The notes: generated by a model not told the origin, from the sequence alone. Counted from the stretch's first letter, positions 11,345 through 22,521 are shown. The stretch: DNA of 64,000 nt from Salvia splendens (GCF_004379255.2 NC_056049.1:15732063-15796062); one strand, 5' to 3'. Numbers and translations are program-made.

Positions 11345-11349
11345 GTTGG
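11345..11349. repeat. Target site duplication of E3, left copy (GTTGG)
   Basis: GTTGG directly precedes the E3 LTR start at 11350 and recurs at 17186-17190 after its other end, which proves insertion into E2. Confidence 0.95.
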
Positions 11350-13545
11350 TGTCACGCCCGCATTTTCTAAGGATAGAAAACATGGTTGATCGCGACTAGG
11401 GGAGGATTAAAGAAGCAGGGAAGAAAGGGGGAAAACAACACAACTCGACCATAGCTCGAAACAAACGGGAATAGCTCGAATAAAATCAGAGTATCAATTC
11501 AACAATCAATAACTCCAAATGAAAATATCTCAACGATACACGAACTCAAAAGAAGAACAACTACTTAGCGGAAGCATTTGAGAGAAGGAATATACCACGT
11601 ATGAAGACATGACACATTCTACACACTTAAATTTCTTCAACGGTCTTGCTCAACACCCACCGCACCCGTCACGCTCAACCTGCACATTTTTAAAAAGAAA
11701 TGCAGGGCTGAGTACTTGATGCACTCAGTGGACTCATGCCGAAAACATTTTATAAAAAGTATTTATCTTGCCACCATTGAGTGACCTTGGGGTTTTAACT
11801 TTAGAAATCGCCCAAGACACTAAAATCAATTCCATAGTAAAACTCGTGACTGCAGTCATTTTCCCATAGATGTCTACCATATCTGATCCATTGATGACAA
11901 GGAATGTGGCCACATTCCAAGTCACTAGACCGGCCGACCCAAAAGAAAGCTCACGATCTCCATAGGTGTACACTAGCCTGAATATGGACTCACTCCCTAG
12001 ACAGACCCGAATTCTATTATCCATTGATGGCAAAAGCCACATCAGATAGGTTCCATAGATAAAACAAAAACACGGCATGACAAATATTCATATCATTTTC
12101 ACATAAAAATATACTTAGGGCATTGCCCTTATTTAAAAAGAAAGCCCACCTCAAGTTCTTAATCCGAAATTATTTCCTTTCCCTTGATATCACGTCCCGC
12201 TTGCAAGAAATCACCTTTAGCATTTAAATAACACATAAACCAACACAATGAATCAAGTAAATAAATAAGATGCATGCACCCTAATTAAAATCATTTTATC
12301 TCGTTTCTCTGTTTTCAATTATTCGGTGGCCGCCTAAAGTTCCTCAGTTGGCTCCTCGTATTTCCACCACGATGTCGGAATAAATTCCCGAAAGTTATTT
12401 ACCAAGCCCAAATTAATACATATTCCCATCCTTATTTCTCCTCAAACAACTAACAAGGCCCAACTAAACCAACATTCCATTAAATTTGATAAGGCCCAAT
12501 TTTTTAAGAAAAACAAAAGGGCCCAACTTATACTCCCACCATCTTCCACGTCTCTCTCCCTCAATCTCTCTAATTCTCTTTCTCGACCGAATTTGCAGAA
12601 GCTCTCAATCCATCGTCGCCTCCTCCGACCCACCCCTCGACGCCGGCCGCTGCTCACCGTCGAAATCACGATGCCGCTGTTGCTTTCGAAAATCGCGAAG
12701 CTGCTGCTGTCGGAAATCGCGACGCCGCTGCTCCGTCGCCGCCGAGAGACGCTGCTGTAGCCGCCGTCCAGATCCTCCACCATCGCGTCGACCCTCAGGC
12801 CAGTGGCCTCTGCTCGTCGGTCAGCTACTCCTCGCCCCTCCGTCGCGCGCCGCATGGGGTCACAGCTGTCGTACAGCAGCGCCGAGTCTGGCGCCTGTTG
12901 TCGCTGCCCGTTGTTGCTGTCCGATGGCTGTTCGACGGTCCCCGAACAGCTCCGAAACCAACCCGAACTACCCCGCAAGATAAGTTCTTAACTAAACTTC
13001 AATTCTTTAATTTGGTTGCTTAGATTACGTTTTATGTGAAGTTCTGAAATTACATTATCCTTACTAAGAGAGAATTTGGTTGGCAACCGAAGCTGCAGTC
13101 TTCATGAACACTTGTTAAAATATGGTAGAAACTCAATTATTGATTTAATATGTGGGGTGTGGAGTGTGATGATGTGTTGGGAGCAGAATGTCGTTAAATC
13201 ACGTTTAAGATTGGGTAGGACGTATACCTTGAACAGATTTCGAAGGACAACCGGTAGCTCCCTCCTTCGCGTTGGGCTCTCGGTTTCTTGAATTGAAGTT
13301 GAGAGAAAGAAGCTTGTTTTTTTTCTTGTTGCAGAGAACGGAATGGGAGAAAACTGATTGTGAAGGGGATATTATAGAGAGAGGGGTGGTTGATAGATAT
13401 GGGAGAGATTTAGGGAGTGGGGAGATATGAATAAATCTTTTGTTGATGGATTTGGATAACTATATTTGACCAAGTCAACTAGGAAAAGATTTAATTAGAC
13501 TACTTAAATTTTTTTTCTCTCTCTCCTTTTTTTTAGGGTGTTACA
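11350..13545 (-). repeat. E3 3' LTR (left)
   Basis: This 2196-base LTR is TG...CA bounded and nearly identical to 15022-17185. It contains a GC-rich block at about 12590-12970 open on both strands. The right LTR lacks about 25 bases of that block near 12925-12950. Confidence 0.93.
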
Positions 13546-13558
13546 ATCTACCCACCTT
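13546..13558 (-). other. Polypurine tract of E3
   Basis: Minus-strand AAGGTGGGTAGAT directly abuts the 5' end (TGTAACACCC) of the 3' LTR, where second-strand synthesis is primed. Confidence 0.85.
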
Positions 13559-15006
13559 AATAAAAATTTCGTCCTAAAATTTGCCTACGTCCTTCGAATA
13601 TAGAATTTCTCCATCATCTTGTCTTCCAAGCAGTTTCCTCATGTCGTTTTATTAACATTGTGGTTGAAAGTCACATCGCTGCCACTTTTAATAAATTACG
13701 CGAGATTAGACTATATTAAATTAAATCGCGCACTCCGCATCATCCCTCCTTGTCTTACACCCTCCTTTGCGTTTGAACTTCATTTCGTCTTCGCTATCTT
13801 CCACTTCTTGAAACCTTCCTCGTATTCTTTTTGTTCTTGTCGTTTAAGGAAACGTAGGAAATTGTAAAATAGTTCACATATCAAGCTTGCTCCAACGTTT
13901 CACGTAATTCCAAGAAAAAGTTTCATGGTCCACCGACCTTCATTCGCACTCTCGATCTCCTTGCCTCATCGTGCCTTGACAACTTAGAGGTTCACCCCTA
14001 ACTTTTAGATTCTCGTTCGTTTTCGTCACTCGGGAAAGTGATAGATTATCTCAACGGCTCAACCTAAAACTACGGTTCGTGTGTATTCAATCTAGCCTAC
14101 AACATAAGCACTCTATGTTCGCCACATACTTCATCATCTCTCATCTCAACATCTACCACAATTAACGTCATTCATACCGCAAGAGAAACACACAACATTT
14201 TCACATCTCATAGCTAAACACTTTCGCACTTCACATTTGTATTCAAAACTTTTGAAACAAAATATTCTTTACACTTTCACACTTTCCTCAAAAATTTCCA
14301 CATCTCACTTTTAAGGTAAAAGTTTTGAATCAAAACTAAAACGTACTTTCGCATCAACTTTCATCCTTCGTATAAAACACTCCATAGAATAACACATCAT
14401 ACTTTGTACCTCATAACATAAATATCATCAAACTTACATAGCTCAATTTTCCAAACGAAAAAGTTAAAACTATTTTTCTCGAAACTCAAAAAATTTCGAA
14501 CAATTCATAAGCATAGTATTTTCCATTGATCAAATATTTTCAAAAAACACAAGTCATCACATTGCAAGACATACATCTTTCTATCACCATAGATTTTCAA
14601 CTTCTCGCAAAACACACATATATATATATTTTTATAACCACAGCTCCTCTATCCCGTTGTAAAACATACTTTGTTTTCATAACCATAGCTCATCTATCCC
14701 ATTATAAAACATACTTTGTTTTAATAACCATAGCTCTTCTATCCCACTGTAAAACATACTTTGTTTTTATAACCATAGTTCTTCTATCCCATTGTAAAAC
14801 ATACTCTTTTTTTCATAACCATAGCTTCTGAAAACTTTCTCATAAATATTTTTCATAAAATAAATTACCTCTTTCTTGATTGAGCCTGGCGAAGTAGGAT
14901 GTTGAGCCTTCAATACATAATTATTATCATTATTATTTTAGTCTAGCGAAACAAGTCTAGACTAAGACAGAAAAAGACTCTCGGGTCCAAAGCGGAAAGA
15001 AAAATT
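13559..15006 (-). other. E3 internal non-coding region
   Basis: This AT-rich, C-over-G skewed (+ strand) stretch aligns with about 46550-48050 of E4, sharing TCACATCTCAT/TCACATCCCAT, AACACTTTCG, TTTACACTTTCACACTTTCC and AACACTCCATAGAAT. In E4 that region lies between primer site and the coding part. E3 therefore kept the leader and lost gag-pol. It also contains a 45-bp tandem array. Confidence 0.8.
14634..14830. repeat. 45-bp tandem array, four copies plus a partial
   Basis: Units start at 14634, 14679, 14724 and 14769, each beginning ATAACCA(C/T)AG, with CTATCCC in the middle and AAAACATACT near the end. A partial fifth begins at 14815. The period is 45 bases, once 46. It lies in the non-coding interior of E3, and E4 has no obvious counterpart. 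Confidence 0.92.
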
Positions 15007-15018
15007 GCTCTAATACCA
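15007..15018 (-). other. Primer binding site of E3, initiator tRNA-Met
   Basis: Minus-strand TGGTATTAGAGC has one mismatch to the usual TGGTATCAGAGC. It lies three bases inside the 5' LTR end at 15022. Confidence 0.85.
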
Positions 15019-15021
15019 CTT

Positions 15022-17185
15022 TGTCACGCCCGCATTTTCTAAGGATAGAAAACACGGTTGATCTCGACTAGGGGAGGATTAAAGAAGCAGGGAAGAAAGG
15101 GGGAAAACAACACAACTCGACCATAGCTCGAAACAAACGGGAATAGCTCGAATAAAATCAGAGTATCAATTCAATAATCAATAACTCCAAATGAAAATAT
15201 CTCAACGATACACGAACTCAAAAGAAGAACAACTACTTAGCGGAAGCATTTGAGAGAAGGAATATACCACGTATGAAGACATGACACATTCTACACACTC
15301 AAATTTCTTCAACGGTCTTGCTCAACACCCACCGCACCCGTCACGCTCAACCTGCACATTTTTAAAAAGAAATGCAGGGCTGAGTACTTGATGCACTCAG
15401 TGGACTCATGCCGAAAACATTTTATAAAAAGTATTTATCATGCCACCATTGAGTGACCTTGGGGTTTTAACTTTAGAAATCGCCCAAGACACTAAAATCA
15501 TTTCCATAGTAAAACTCGTGACTGCAGTCATTTTCCCATAGATATCTACCATATCTGATCCATTGATGACAAGGAATGTGGCCACATTCCAAGTCACTAG
15601 ACCGGCCGACCCAAAAGACGGCTCACGATCTCCATAGGTGTACACTAGCCTGAATAGGGACTCACTCCCTAGACAGACCCGAATTCGATTATCCATTGAT
15701 GGCAAAAGCCACATCAGATAGGTTCCATAGATAAAACAAAACACGGAATGACAAATATTCATATCATTTTCACATAAAAATATACTTAGGGCATTGCCCT
15801 TATTTAAAAAGAAAGCCCACCTCAAGTTCTTAATACGAAATTATTTCCTTTCCCTTGATATCACGTCCCGCTTGCAAGAAATCACCTTTAGCATTTAAAT
15901 AACACATAAATCAACACAATGAATCAAGTAAATAAATAAGATGCATGCACCCTAATTAAAATCGTTTTATCTCGTTTCTCGGTTTTCAATTATTCGGTGG
16001 CCGCCTAAAGTTCCTCCGTTGGCTCCTCGTATTTCCACCACGATGTCGGAATAAATTCCCAAAAGTTATTTACCTAGCCCAAATTAATACATATTCCCAT
16101 CCTTATTTCTCCTCAAACAACTAACAAGGCCCAACTAAACCAACATTCCATTAAATTTGATAAGGCCCAATTTTTTAAGAAAAACAAAAGGGCCCAACTT
16201 ATACTCCCACCATCTTGCACAATCTCTCTAATTCTCTTTCTCGACCGAATTTGCAGAAGCTCTCAATCCGTCGTCGCCTCCTCCGACTCACCCCTCGACG
16301 CCGGCCGCTGCTCACCGTCGAAATCACGATGCCGCTGTTGCTGTCGGAAATCACGAGGCTGCTGCTGCTGTCGGAAATCGCGACGCCGCTGCTCTGTCGT
16401 CGCCGGAGACGCTGCTGTAGCTGCCGTCCAGATCCTCCACCATCGCGTCGACCCTCACGCCGGCGGCCTCTGCTCGTCGGTCAGCTACTGTTCGCCCCTC
16501 TGTCGCGTGCCGCGTATGGTCACAGCTGTCGTACAGCAGCGCCGAGTCTGGCGCCTGTTGTCGCTGCCCGTTGTTGCTGTCCGGTGGCTGCTCCGAAACC
16601 AACCCGAACTACCCCGCAAGATAAGTTCTTAACTAAACTTCGATTCTTTAATTTGGTTTCTTAGATTACGTTTTTTGTGAAGTTCTGAAATTACATTATC
16701 CTAACTAAGAGAGAATTTGGTTGGCAACCGAAGCTGCAGTCTTCATGAACACTTGTTAAAATATGGTAGAAACTCAATTATTGATTTAATATGTGGGGTG
16801 CGGAGTGTGATGATGTGTTGGGAGCAGAATGTCGTTAAATCACGTTTAAGATTGGGTATGACGTATACCTTGAACAGATTTCGAAGGACAACCGGTAGCT
16901 CCCTCCTTCGCGTTGGGCTCTCGGTTTCTTGAATTGAAGTTGAGAGAAAGAAGCTTGTTTTTTTTCTTGTTGCAGAGAACGGAATGGGAGAAAACTGATT
17001 GTGAAGGGGATATTATAGAGAGAGGGGTGGTTGATAGATATGGGAGAGATTTAGGGAGTGGGGAGATATGAATAAATCTTTTGTTGATGGATTTGGATAA
17101 CTATATTTGACCAAGTCAACTAGGAAAAGATTTAATTAGACTACTTAAATTTTTTCTCTCTCTCTCATTTTTTTAGGGTGTTACA
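15022..17185 (-). repeat. E3 5' LTR (right)
   Basis: This LTR of 2164 bases is the copy next to the primer site. Its outer end GTGTTACA is followed by the GTTGG target duplication. Confidence 0.93.
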
Positions 17186-17190
17186 GTTGG
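17186..17190. repeat. Target site duplication of E3, right copy (GTTGG)
   Basis: It matches 11345-11349 exactly. Confidence 0.95.
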
Positions 17191-17205
17191 TTTCTTTTTT
17201 CCCAT
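17186..17205 (-). pseudogene. Start of the E2 env-position ORF, separated by E3
   Basis: ATG at 17205 begins a Lys-rich start (M-G-K-K-K-P). Six full codons and two bases lie before the E3 insertion. The frame is continuous with the codons found from 11344 leftward once E3 and one copy of the duplication are ignored. The same start with the same context is seen at about 38704. Confidence 0.8.
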
Positions 17206-17875
17206 GGTTAGAATTGGTGGTCGGTGTTGGTTTTCCCAGTGGTAAATAGGGGAGTTTCTGGAAATTTCATAATCGGCGATGGGGGTTGTGTCTTGGGGGA
17301 GAGAATGCCGGTGAGGGTTTGTAAAGGTGAAGGGAATAAGCGGTAGGGGATTATATAGTGGTTAAGGTAGTTGAGGGTTTCAACCGGTGGTTAGCGGTTT
17401 CCAGGTCGCGACGCTTCGGGTGGAAGGCAGTTGACGATCCTCGCCGCTGATTGGATGGCGCTTGTCACCTCACTGCCTCACGCGCCCTCCCAGTCGTATC
17501 CCATGCCTGCAAAGCTGCACCTAAGGACACCCAATTCATATTTCCTTCCCATTCAATTACTTCCCTAATTCAAATTTCCCCCTCAATTTGCTAAGTATGG
17601 AAACAAAATAAATGGATACTTAAATATATTTCAGAGTTGCACCAAATTGGAAATTGTATTGGTCAGTACTTACTTCGAATATAATTTATGTTCCGAAAAA
17701 TATTTTTTGAATTTTCAAATTTGGTTACTTGCTTGACATTAAATTTTAGGCTACTAAATATTTACAGTATTTACACTCCTACCTTAGGTAATTTGAAATT
17801 CTACCAGGTCAGTACACGCAAATTCTTATCCTGAAACTGACCGCGTAGGATTTCAAATTCCTATCCTACTAATCA
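17206..17875 (-). other. E2 spacer between pol and env-position ORF
   Basis: No coding region was recognised. Matching spacers are at 25139-25760 (E1), 38705-38940, 52943-53448 and 59717-60090 (E6), with the shared landmark TGTCACCTCACTGCCTCA. It lies upstream of the extra ORF, so it would hold any splice or promoter signal for that ORF, but none could be identified by eye. Confidence 0.65.
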
Positions 17876-19180
17876 TTAGGCGACATCAAGGTGTGTGTGT
17901 AGTGGAATTTCTTACACTACACATACCTTTGTGTTGTCCCTAAACACCTTCAGCCTATGTCCATTTATGATAAAAGGTTCAGAGTTAGGAGTACTCCCAA
18001 AAATTTCCACTGCTCCATTAGAACGAGGGGCAGTTATGATGTATGGTCCCGTCCATTTTGATTTGAGCTTCCCACTCATTAGCTTCAATCACAATTGCAA
18101 GAGTAGTACTTTCTGGCCAACTTGGAGATCTTTGGTCCTCAGATTTTTTCCGTGCCATAATTTTGTTGGTTCCTTATACCACACTGCTGAATCAAACGAC
18201 TCCAACCTGAGTTCTTCCAACTCCTGTAGCGGCAGCTTCCTTTCCTCCTCATAGGGTCTAGTATCCATGTTAACTTGTTGCACTGCCCAGTAAGCTCGGT
18301 GTTCAATCCATACTGGCAAATGACATATCTTCCCGAAAACAATGCTGTAGGGGGACATTCCTATCGGCGTTTTGTAGGTTGTCCTATAAGCCCAAAGAGC
18401 ATCTTCCAACCTTGCGCTCCAGTCCTTCCTAGAAGGGTTGACTGTTTTTTCTAGGATGCTCTTTATCTCTTGGTTAGAGATTTCAGCTTGACCGTTGCTT
18501 TGCGGGTGGTAGGGGCTAGACAGTCTGTGATGAACCCCATACCTCTACATAAATGCTTTGATTGTACGACTACAAAAGTGGGTTTCTTGATCAGATGTGA
18601 TCGCTCTTGGTACTCCGAATCGGCTGAAAATATCGCTCCTCAAAAACATGGCAACCTCTCTTGCTTCACATGTGCTTGTTGCCTTGGCCTCGATCCACTT
18701 AGAGATGTAATCAACTACTACCAGAATATACAAGTTCCCGTAGGATGAGGGAAAAGGACCCATGAAGTCCATACCCCAGGTGTCGAACACCTCGCAAACA
18801 ATGACCGGAACTTATGGCATTTCGTGTCGTGCAGAGATCCCACCGGTTAGTTGACAATGGTTGCAGTTTTTGCAGAACTCATATGCGTCTCTGTTAAGCA
18901 TTGGTCAATAGAAACCTCTGTCAAGGACCTTCCTTTCAGTCTTCTTGGGCCCGAAATGCCCTCCACATGCCATGGAGTGGCAATGCATCAAAACTTTCCA
19001 CAGGCATGGATCATCCCAAAAATTGTATTTTGCTTCACTTCTGATTTTTAACTTCTGGGCCTTTGTAACGCTAGGCTCATTTGGGAGTTCCCCTGTTACT
19101 AGGTAGTTCACCATATCGGCAAACCATGGTTCCTGCCCAACTTTTTCTTTTCCTTTGGCCGTTACGTCCTGGCCAGTAAG
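17876..19180 (-). pseudogene. E2 pol, integrase part, broken
   Basis: Segments of Athila-type integrase follow in order. The zinc region is GHFGPKKTERKVLDRGFY (19114-18905), lacking about 18 residues before LMHCHS. The core is [17 protein letters not shown] to [15 protein letters not shown] (18790-18545), with the second catalytic Asp kept. The C-terminal part is [20 protein letters not shown] to [11 protein letters not shown] (18409-18089). A tail ending LDVA and TAA at 17876-17878 closes it. Stops and frameshifts separate the pieces. The N-terminal part was split by E1 and continues at 33116. It would insert element DNA into chromosomes but cannot be made as one protein. Confidence 0.85.
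19176..19180. repeat. Target site duplication of E1, left copy (GTAAG)
   Basis: GTAAG precedes the LTR start TGAAAGAGCC at 19181 and recurs at 33116-33120. Confidence 0.95.
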
Positions 19181-20664
19181 TGAAAGAGCCGGTTTCGGTT
19201 AGGTGTCGTTAAAGCGAAGGTATATCCTACTGATCAGTATGAAATCCCTCGCAAAGCCTGAACCTTGTATCAATAAATCCTCAACTCTCTTCTACTGGGT
19301 AGTATAGTGAAGGTAGGGGTCGAATCCCACAGAGATGGTGACGATTTGGAGTGATTGTGGTGATATTCTGGAAGGGTTGGTTAGCTACCACGCTTGGGTT
19401 GAGTTCCTTCCTAGACGGGAAATTAAGATGGTACTCTACTGACTAGGAGGGTGAAGGGTGGTCGACATGTGGTTGTGTACGTGGAAATTGGTTTATGGGG
19501 TGTAACGGAAAAATATGCGGAAAGTACTGGGTTTCTATGAAAGACTAAACGGAAAATCAGAGAATAAGTGGTAGTTGTGGTGACTGGGCTGACAGATCTG
19601 TAAGGTACAAGCTAAAAAGCATAAAGTAACCCAAAAAGTAAAAGTGGTCCCAAAACTAGGATGTGGACATCATCTTCTCCAAACAACATGATCGAAAATC
19701 AAACAACAATCCAGACTCTATGAACAACTTCAGATTCAACAAATCACAACTCAGATCCCCCGATTTAAACATCAAATCCAAAAATTACACTAGTGAAACT
19801 ATAAATCATGCTTACTGGTTGACATGCAAGGTGGCGAAACTCACGTAAACTAGATTTCCACACTTAACCATTTCAGAACCAAAATCTAAAAGTTATCTAG
19901 ACTTATAAACTCAGATCTACCAATCGGGAATGAAAACATGCTTGTAACACTTTAAAATTACTAATGCAGTTGAATCTAAGTTATCTAGGCAGGAGGAAAG
20001 GAAATCAAACGCAAGAAAACATCAAAAGCAAATTCATAGCAATTAAATATTTGGATCACAACCAAAATAATTCAAGTCAGAAAATAGAGAAAATTTCACA
20101 GATCCAACGTAAGAAAAGCAAGTGAAAATAAACTACGAAAGCGATTAAAGATTGTTTGCCACTCCAGGGGATGAAACAGCTAAACTACGATCACACTGGC
20201 TGAAATGAGAAAAATTGGAACTCCGGCGAACTTCTGGAACTCAGGTAATCATGGCTATGGTGAGGAATGAGAATCTGGACTGGGCTGGAGAACTGAACTA
20301 CCGAGAGATTTCTACCTAAGAGTGATGATGGTGTCTCCATCCCCTGTTTTATCTCTCCAAGTGGCTTCCTTTTATAGGGAGGCTTGCCCTTGAGTTTAGG
20401 GTAAAACCTCATTGCGAAATGACTTCTCTGCCCTTTATTGCGGTTGACCAGTCCCAGCTATCCTTCTTCTTCATCTCGAACCTTTATTTGCATGCATCTT
20501 GGCCAGTATTGCACCCTCCTGGCGCCCTTTTCGCCTGAAGTATCTGAAGCTTTGCCTACTGGCTAGAACACTCAACCTGCACACTTAAGCAACTGTTTTG
20601 CAGATATAATTCAATTACGCACATCATACTGACCAGTAACCAAGGCCTAGAATACGACTTATCA
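19181..20664 (-). repeat. E1 3' LTR (left)
   Basis: This LTR is 1484 bases long, from TGAAAGAGCC to ACTTATCA on the + strand. It is nearly identical to 31647-33115 and has 15 bases near 20307-20321 that the other copy lacks. Confidence 0.93.
20368..20376 (-). promoter_or_regulatory. TATA box of E1 3' LTR
   Basis: Minus-strand TATAAAAGG lies about 290 bases inside the LTR start. The same box is at 32819-32827 in the 5' LTR. Confidence 0.65.
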
Positions 20665-20680
20665 AACTGCTCACACTTAC
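20665..20680 (-). other. Polypurine tract-like site of E1
   Basis: Minus-strand GGTAAGTGTGAGCAGTT directly precedes the 3' LTR start. It is a weak purine run, but the AAGTGTGAG core recurs three times within 22030-22260. Confidence 0.55.
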
Positions 20681-22521
20681 CGCATGCTTGTCCTCAAGCG
20701 TGAAGAATAAACAAAAAGAAAAAAGTCAAATTCTAGCTTGGTTACTCCCCTGACCGACTCAATCCTAAACTAGACTCTAAGCTACGACGCAAGGAAGAAA
20801 AGGAAACATAAACGATCACAAAAACACATAAACAAACACAAGAGAACTAAAACACAATGATTAGGTTATATTTTCAACCATCCCTCCCCTCGGGATCAGG
20901 TGTAATCCGGCCTTAGACAGCCTTGAACTTCCGCCGCCCCCCTTTTCTCTCCCAGTCAGTATATCCGCTTGTCAAGATCGCCCAAACTTTCGGCCAAACA
21001 CTAGGTTCACTTGGTGACTCATACCTCTCCGGGAATGTTAGGACTGTTCTCTCTAAATGCTAGACCACAGATGCTTCGGACTTAGATCTCACGTGCAGCT
21101 ACTAAAGGGTTTTAAGGTTTGTAACGGGGCTATTGGTTATAGTGTTTGGGGTGGATGTTCCTAAGGCTTTAAGGTTCAAAAAAATTTCCACTTTATTTGG
21201 TGCGTGGGAACTGTGTGTACTCGGGCTCTTGGTTGTTGCTTCTTTCAGCTTGTGTTTCTGACATTAACCTCCAACTGGTCAGTAGCTCCTTATGGCTTCG
21301 CCACCCTTATTCCCTCTTTTTTTGTGGTCAAGTATTTCTGACCATTTGTTTTCTTCTCGAGCTTCCCAATCTTCCCTCCAGTTGAATTCTTCTTTCTTGC
21401 ACACCTTTCTGGCCAGTTGCTTTCCATGCCTTGCATACACACAGTCCCAGTGACTAGAGGTGTATATCTGGGTATATATGGTTAGGAAAAGGGGTTCTAC
21501 TGGTAGTTTTTTTCTTTTTTTTAAATAGGGGGGTTTCCTACTGCCTTCAGTGTTTGCCACACGCGGTTTTTTCGCCCTAATCATTCTGTGGGAACCACTC
21601 TTTTCTTTCCTGGATATTGTGGAAAGTGGTTCCACTTTAAGCTTATAACTCACATTTGAAGAGGGCTTTCGTGTTTGGATCTAAGGATGGGCTTTTCTCT
21701 CATACTTGTATCGTCTATCCTGACTATGAGGTAATAACGGGGGTGGTTTCTATTTTCCAGCATGTCGTATCTCCCTCAATTCCCCTTACCGTCAGCTCAA
21801 GACAGTTGAGTTTTAAGCCCAATCAACACATCAAAGAAAAAAAACTAGACCTAACAAAACACTAACACAAATACAACCCACGCATGTACACATACGTCAT
21901 ACTGACCATTGCGTCCCCCCTCCCACTTCACAAGTGTCTGCCCTCAGATAAGGCTGTGAAGTGGAGAAAAGGTAATGGCCAGTACGGTGGACACACAAAC
22001 ATGACAAACAAAACGACATGCTAAAAACTAAAACTTCTCACACTTAGACTATAAAATAGGCTAAGTGGGAGAGTTTAAAACCTAAGCAGAATCCAAAAAT
22101 TACAAAACACATATATACATAAACTTCTCAGACTTAGTCCACGTAGTGGGCTAAGTGTGAGTCAACATGCTTATGAAAACATAAAAACAACAGAACATGC
22201 GTCACAGTAGCAAACCCTTTACTTCTCACACTTAGACTATAGAATAGGCTAAGTGTTATGAATGGGGTTTGCGCACATACACAAATTATACTACCTAAAC
22301 AAACACCAAAACACAAACAAAAATACGGAAAACTAAAAAAAACTGAAAATTAAAACGAAAACTAACTGGTCAGTAAGGGGTTCATCAGTGTCTCCTGCTC
22401 CTTCGCGGTGCAGGTGGTGAGGTGGGTTCTCCGGTGGTTCCTCTACATCCTCGGACTGGTTCTCATCAGACTTCACCGGCTCCTCGGCTTCCGCCGGCAC
22501 CTCGACACACTTGTTCCCTGA
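20681..22521 (-). other. E1 3' untranslated region
   Basis: This stretch of about 1.8 kb between the extra ORF and the 3' LTR has no supported coding region. It holds three hairpin motifs at 22031-22256. Pyrimidine-rich tracts on the + strand near 21490-21530 mean purine tracts on the element strand. Its left third aligns with 8086-8898 of E2. Confidence 0.7.
22031..22256. repeat. Three hairpins with polypurine-tract-like arms
   Basis: Each hairpin has an arm like CTCACACTTAG and the inverse CTAAGTGNGAG. Arms span about 22031-22076, 22127-22161 and 22228-22256, with loops of 3 to 13 bases. On the element strand each gives TAAGTGTGAGAAG or a close variant, the same core as the tract at the 3' LTR. 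Confidence 0.75.

Larger units (their letters stand above)
7494..11349 (-). mobile_element. Athila-like element E2, piece 1: 3' LTR fragment, 3' UTR and env-position ORF
   Basis: E2 is an Athila-like Ty3/gypsy element on the minus strand whose parts appear right to left in coding order. This piece aligns in order with the 3' end of E1: LTR fragment, downstream untranslated region, then the extra ORF after pol. Copia A cuts it at 7494 and E3 splits it at 11349. The remainder continues at 17186-19180, 33116-33765 and 36432-38436. Confidence 0.8.
8899..11349 (-). pseudogene. E2 extra ORF downstream of pol (envelope-position), broken
   Basis: The protein is read in at least four frames. The N-terminal part (11349-10849) is rich in Pro, Thr, Ser and Gln, with NMDWGTTLAGLSQLGG. 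The middle (10751-10094) is acidic, with VKRKLVLKDD and MSQRCLGRG. A conserved core (9656-9315) holds RALGFDWLLENGDPNIP, EFFTTFRF, FRVFGREV and IEWTARLGMCSLQEAIGP. The tail is frameshifted to 8899. It matches the E1 protein at 22522-25138 region by region. Athila-type elements carry such an ORF in the envelope position; its function is unknown and I saw no clear signal peptide or membrane segment. E3 splits it after the first 20 bases of the coding sequence (start at 17205). A 65-base stretch occurs twice inside it. Confidence 0.75.
11350..17185 (-). mobile_element. E3: non-autonomous Tekay-like LTR element without coding region
   Basis: Two LTRs (11350-13545 and 15022-17185) flank only 1476 bases. 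On the minus strand the LTR starts TGTAACACCCTAAAA and ends GCGGGCGTGACA, the usual ends of Tekay/Del chromoviruses. An initiator-Met primer site (15007-15018) and a polypurine tract (13546-13558) fix the orientation. The 5-bp duplication GTTGG shows one clean insertion. The internal region holds no gag or pol and matches the leader of E4, so movement would need proteins from a relative. The LTRs differ by only about one base in a hundred in the stretch compared, so the insertion looks fairly recent. Confidence 0.93.
17186..19180 (-). mobile_element. Athila-like element E2, piece 2: env-position ORF start, spacer, integrase end
   Basis: The order along the minus strand is integrase C-terminal half (19180-17876), pol-env spacer (17875-17206) and the first 20 bases of the extra ORF (17205-17186). 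Its left edge joins E3 and its right edge joins E1, each with a target duplication. Confidence 0.85.

Noticed and set aside
12442..12983. Open frames of 178 (minus) and 165 (plus) codons in the E3 LTR as host genes
   Set aside because: They overlap on opposite strands, are low-complexity (Ser/Arg/Cys-rich), and the second LTR has the same sequence with indels that change the protein.
14634..14830. CRISPR-like array
   Set aside because: The units are contiguous with no unique spacers, the host is a plant, and there are no cas genes. It is an ordinary tandem repeat.
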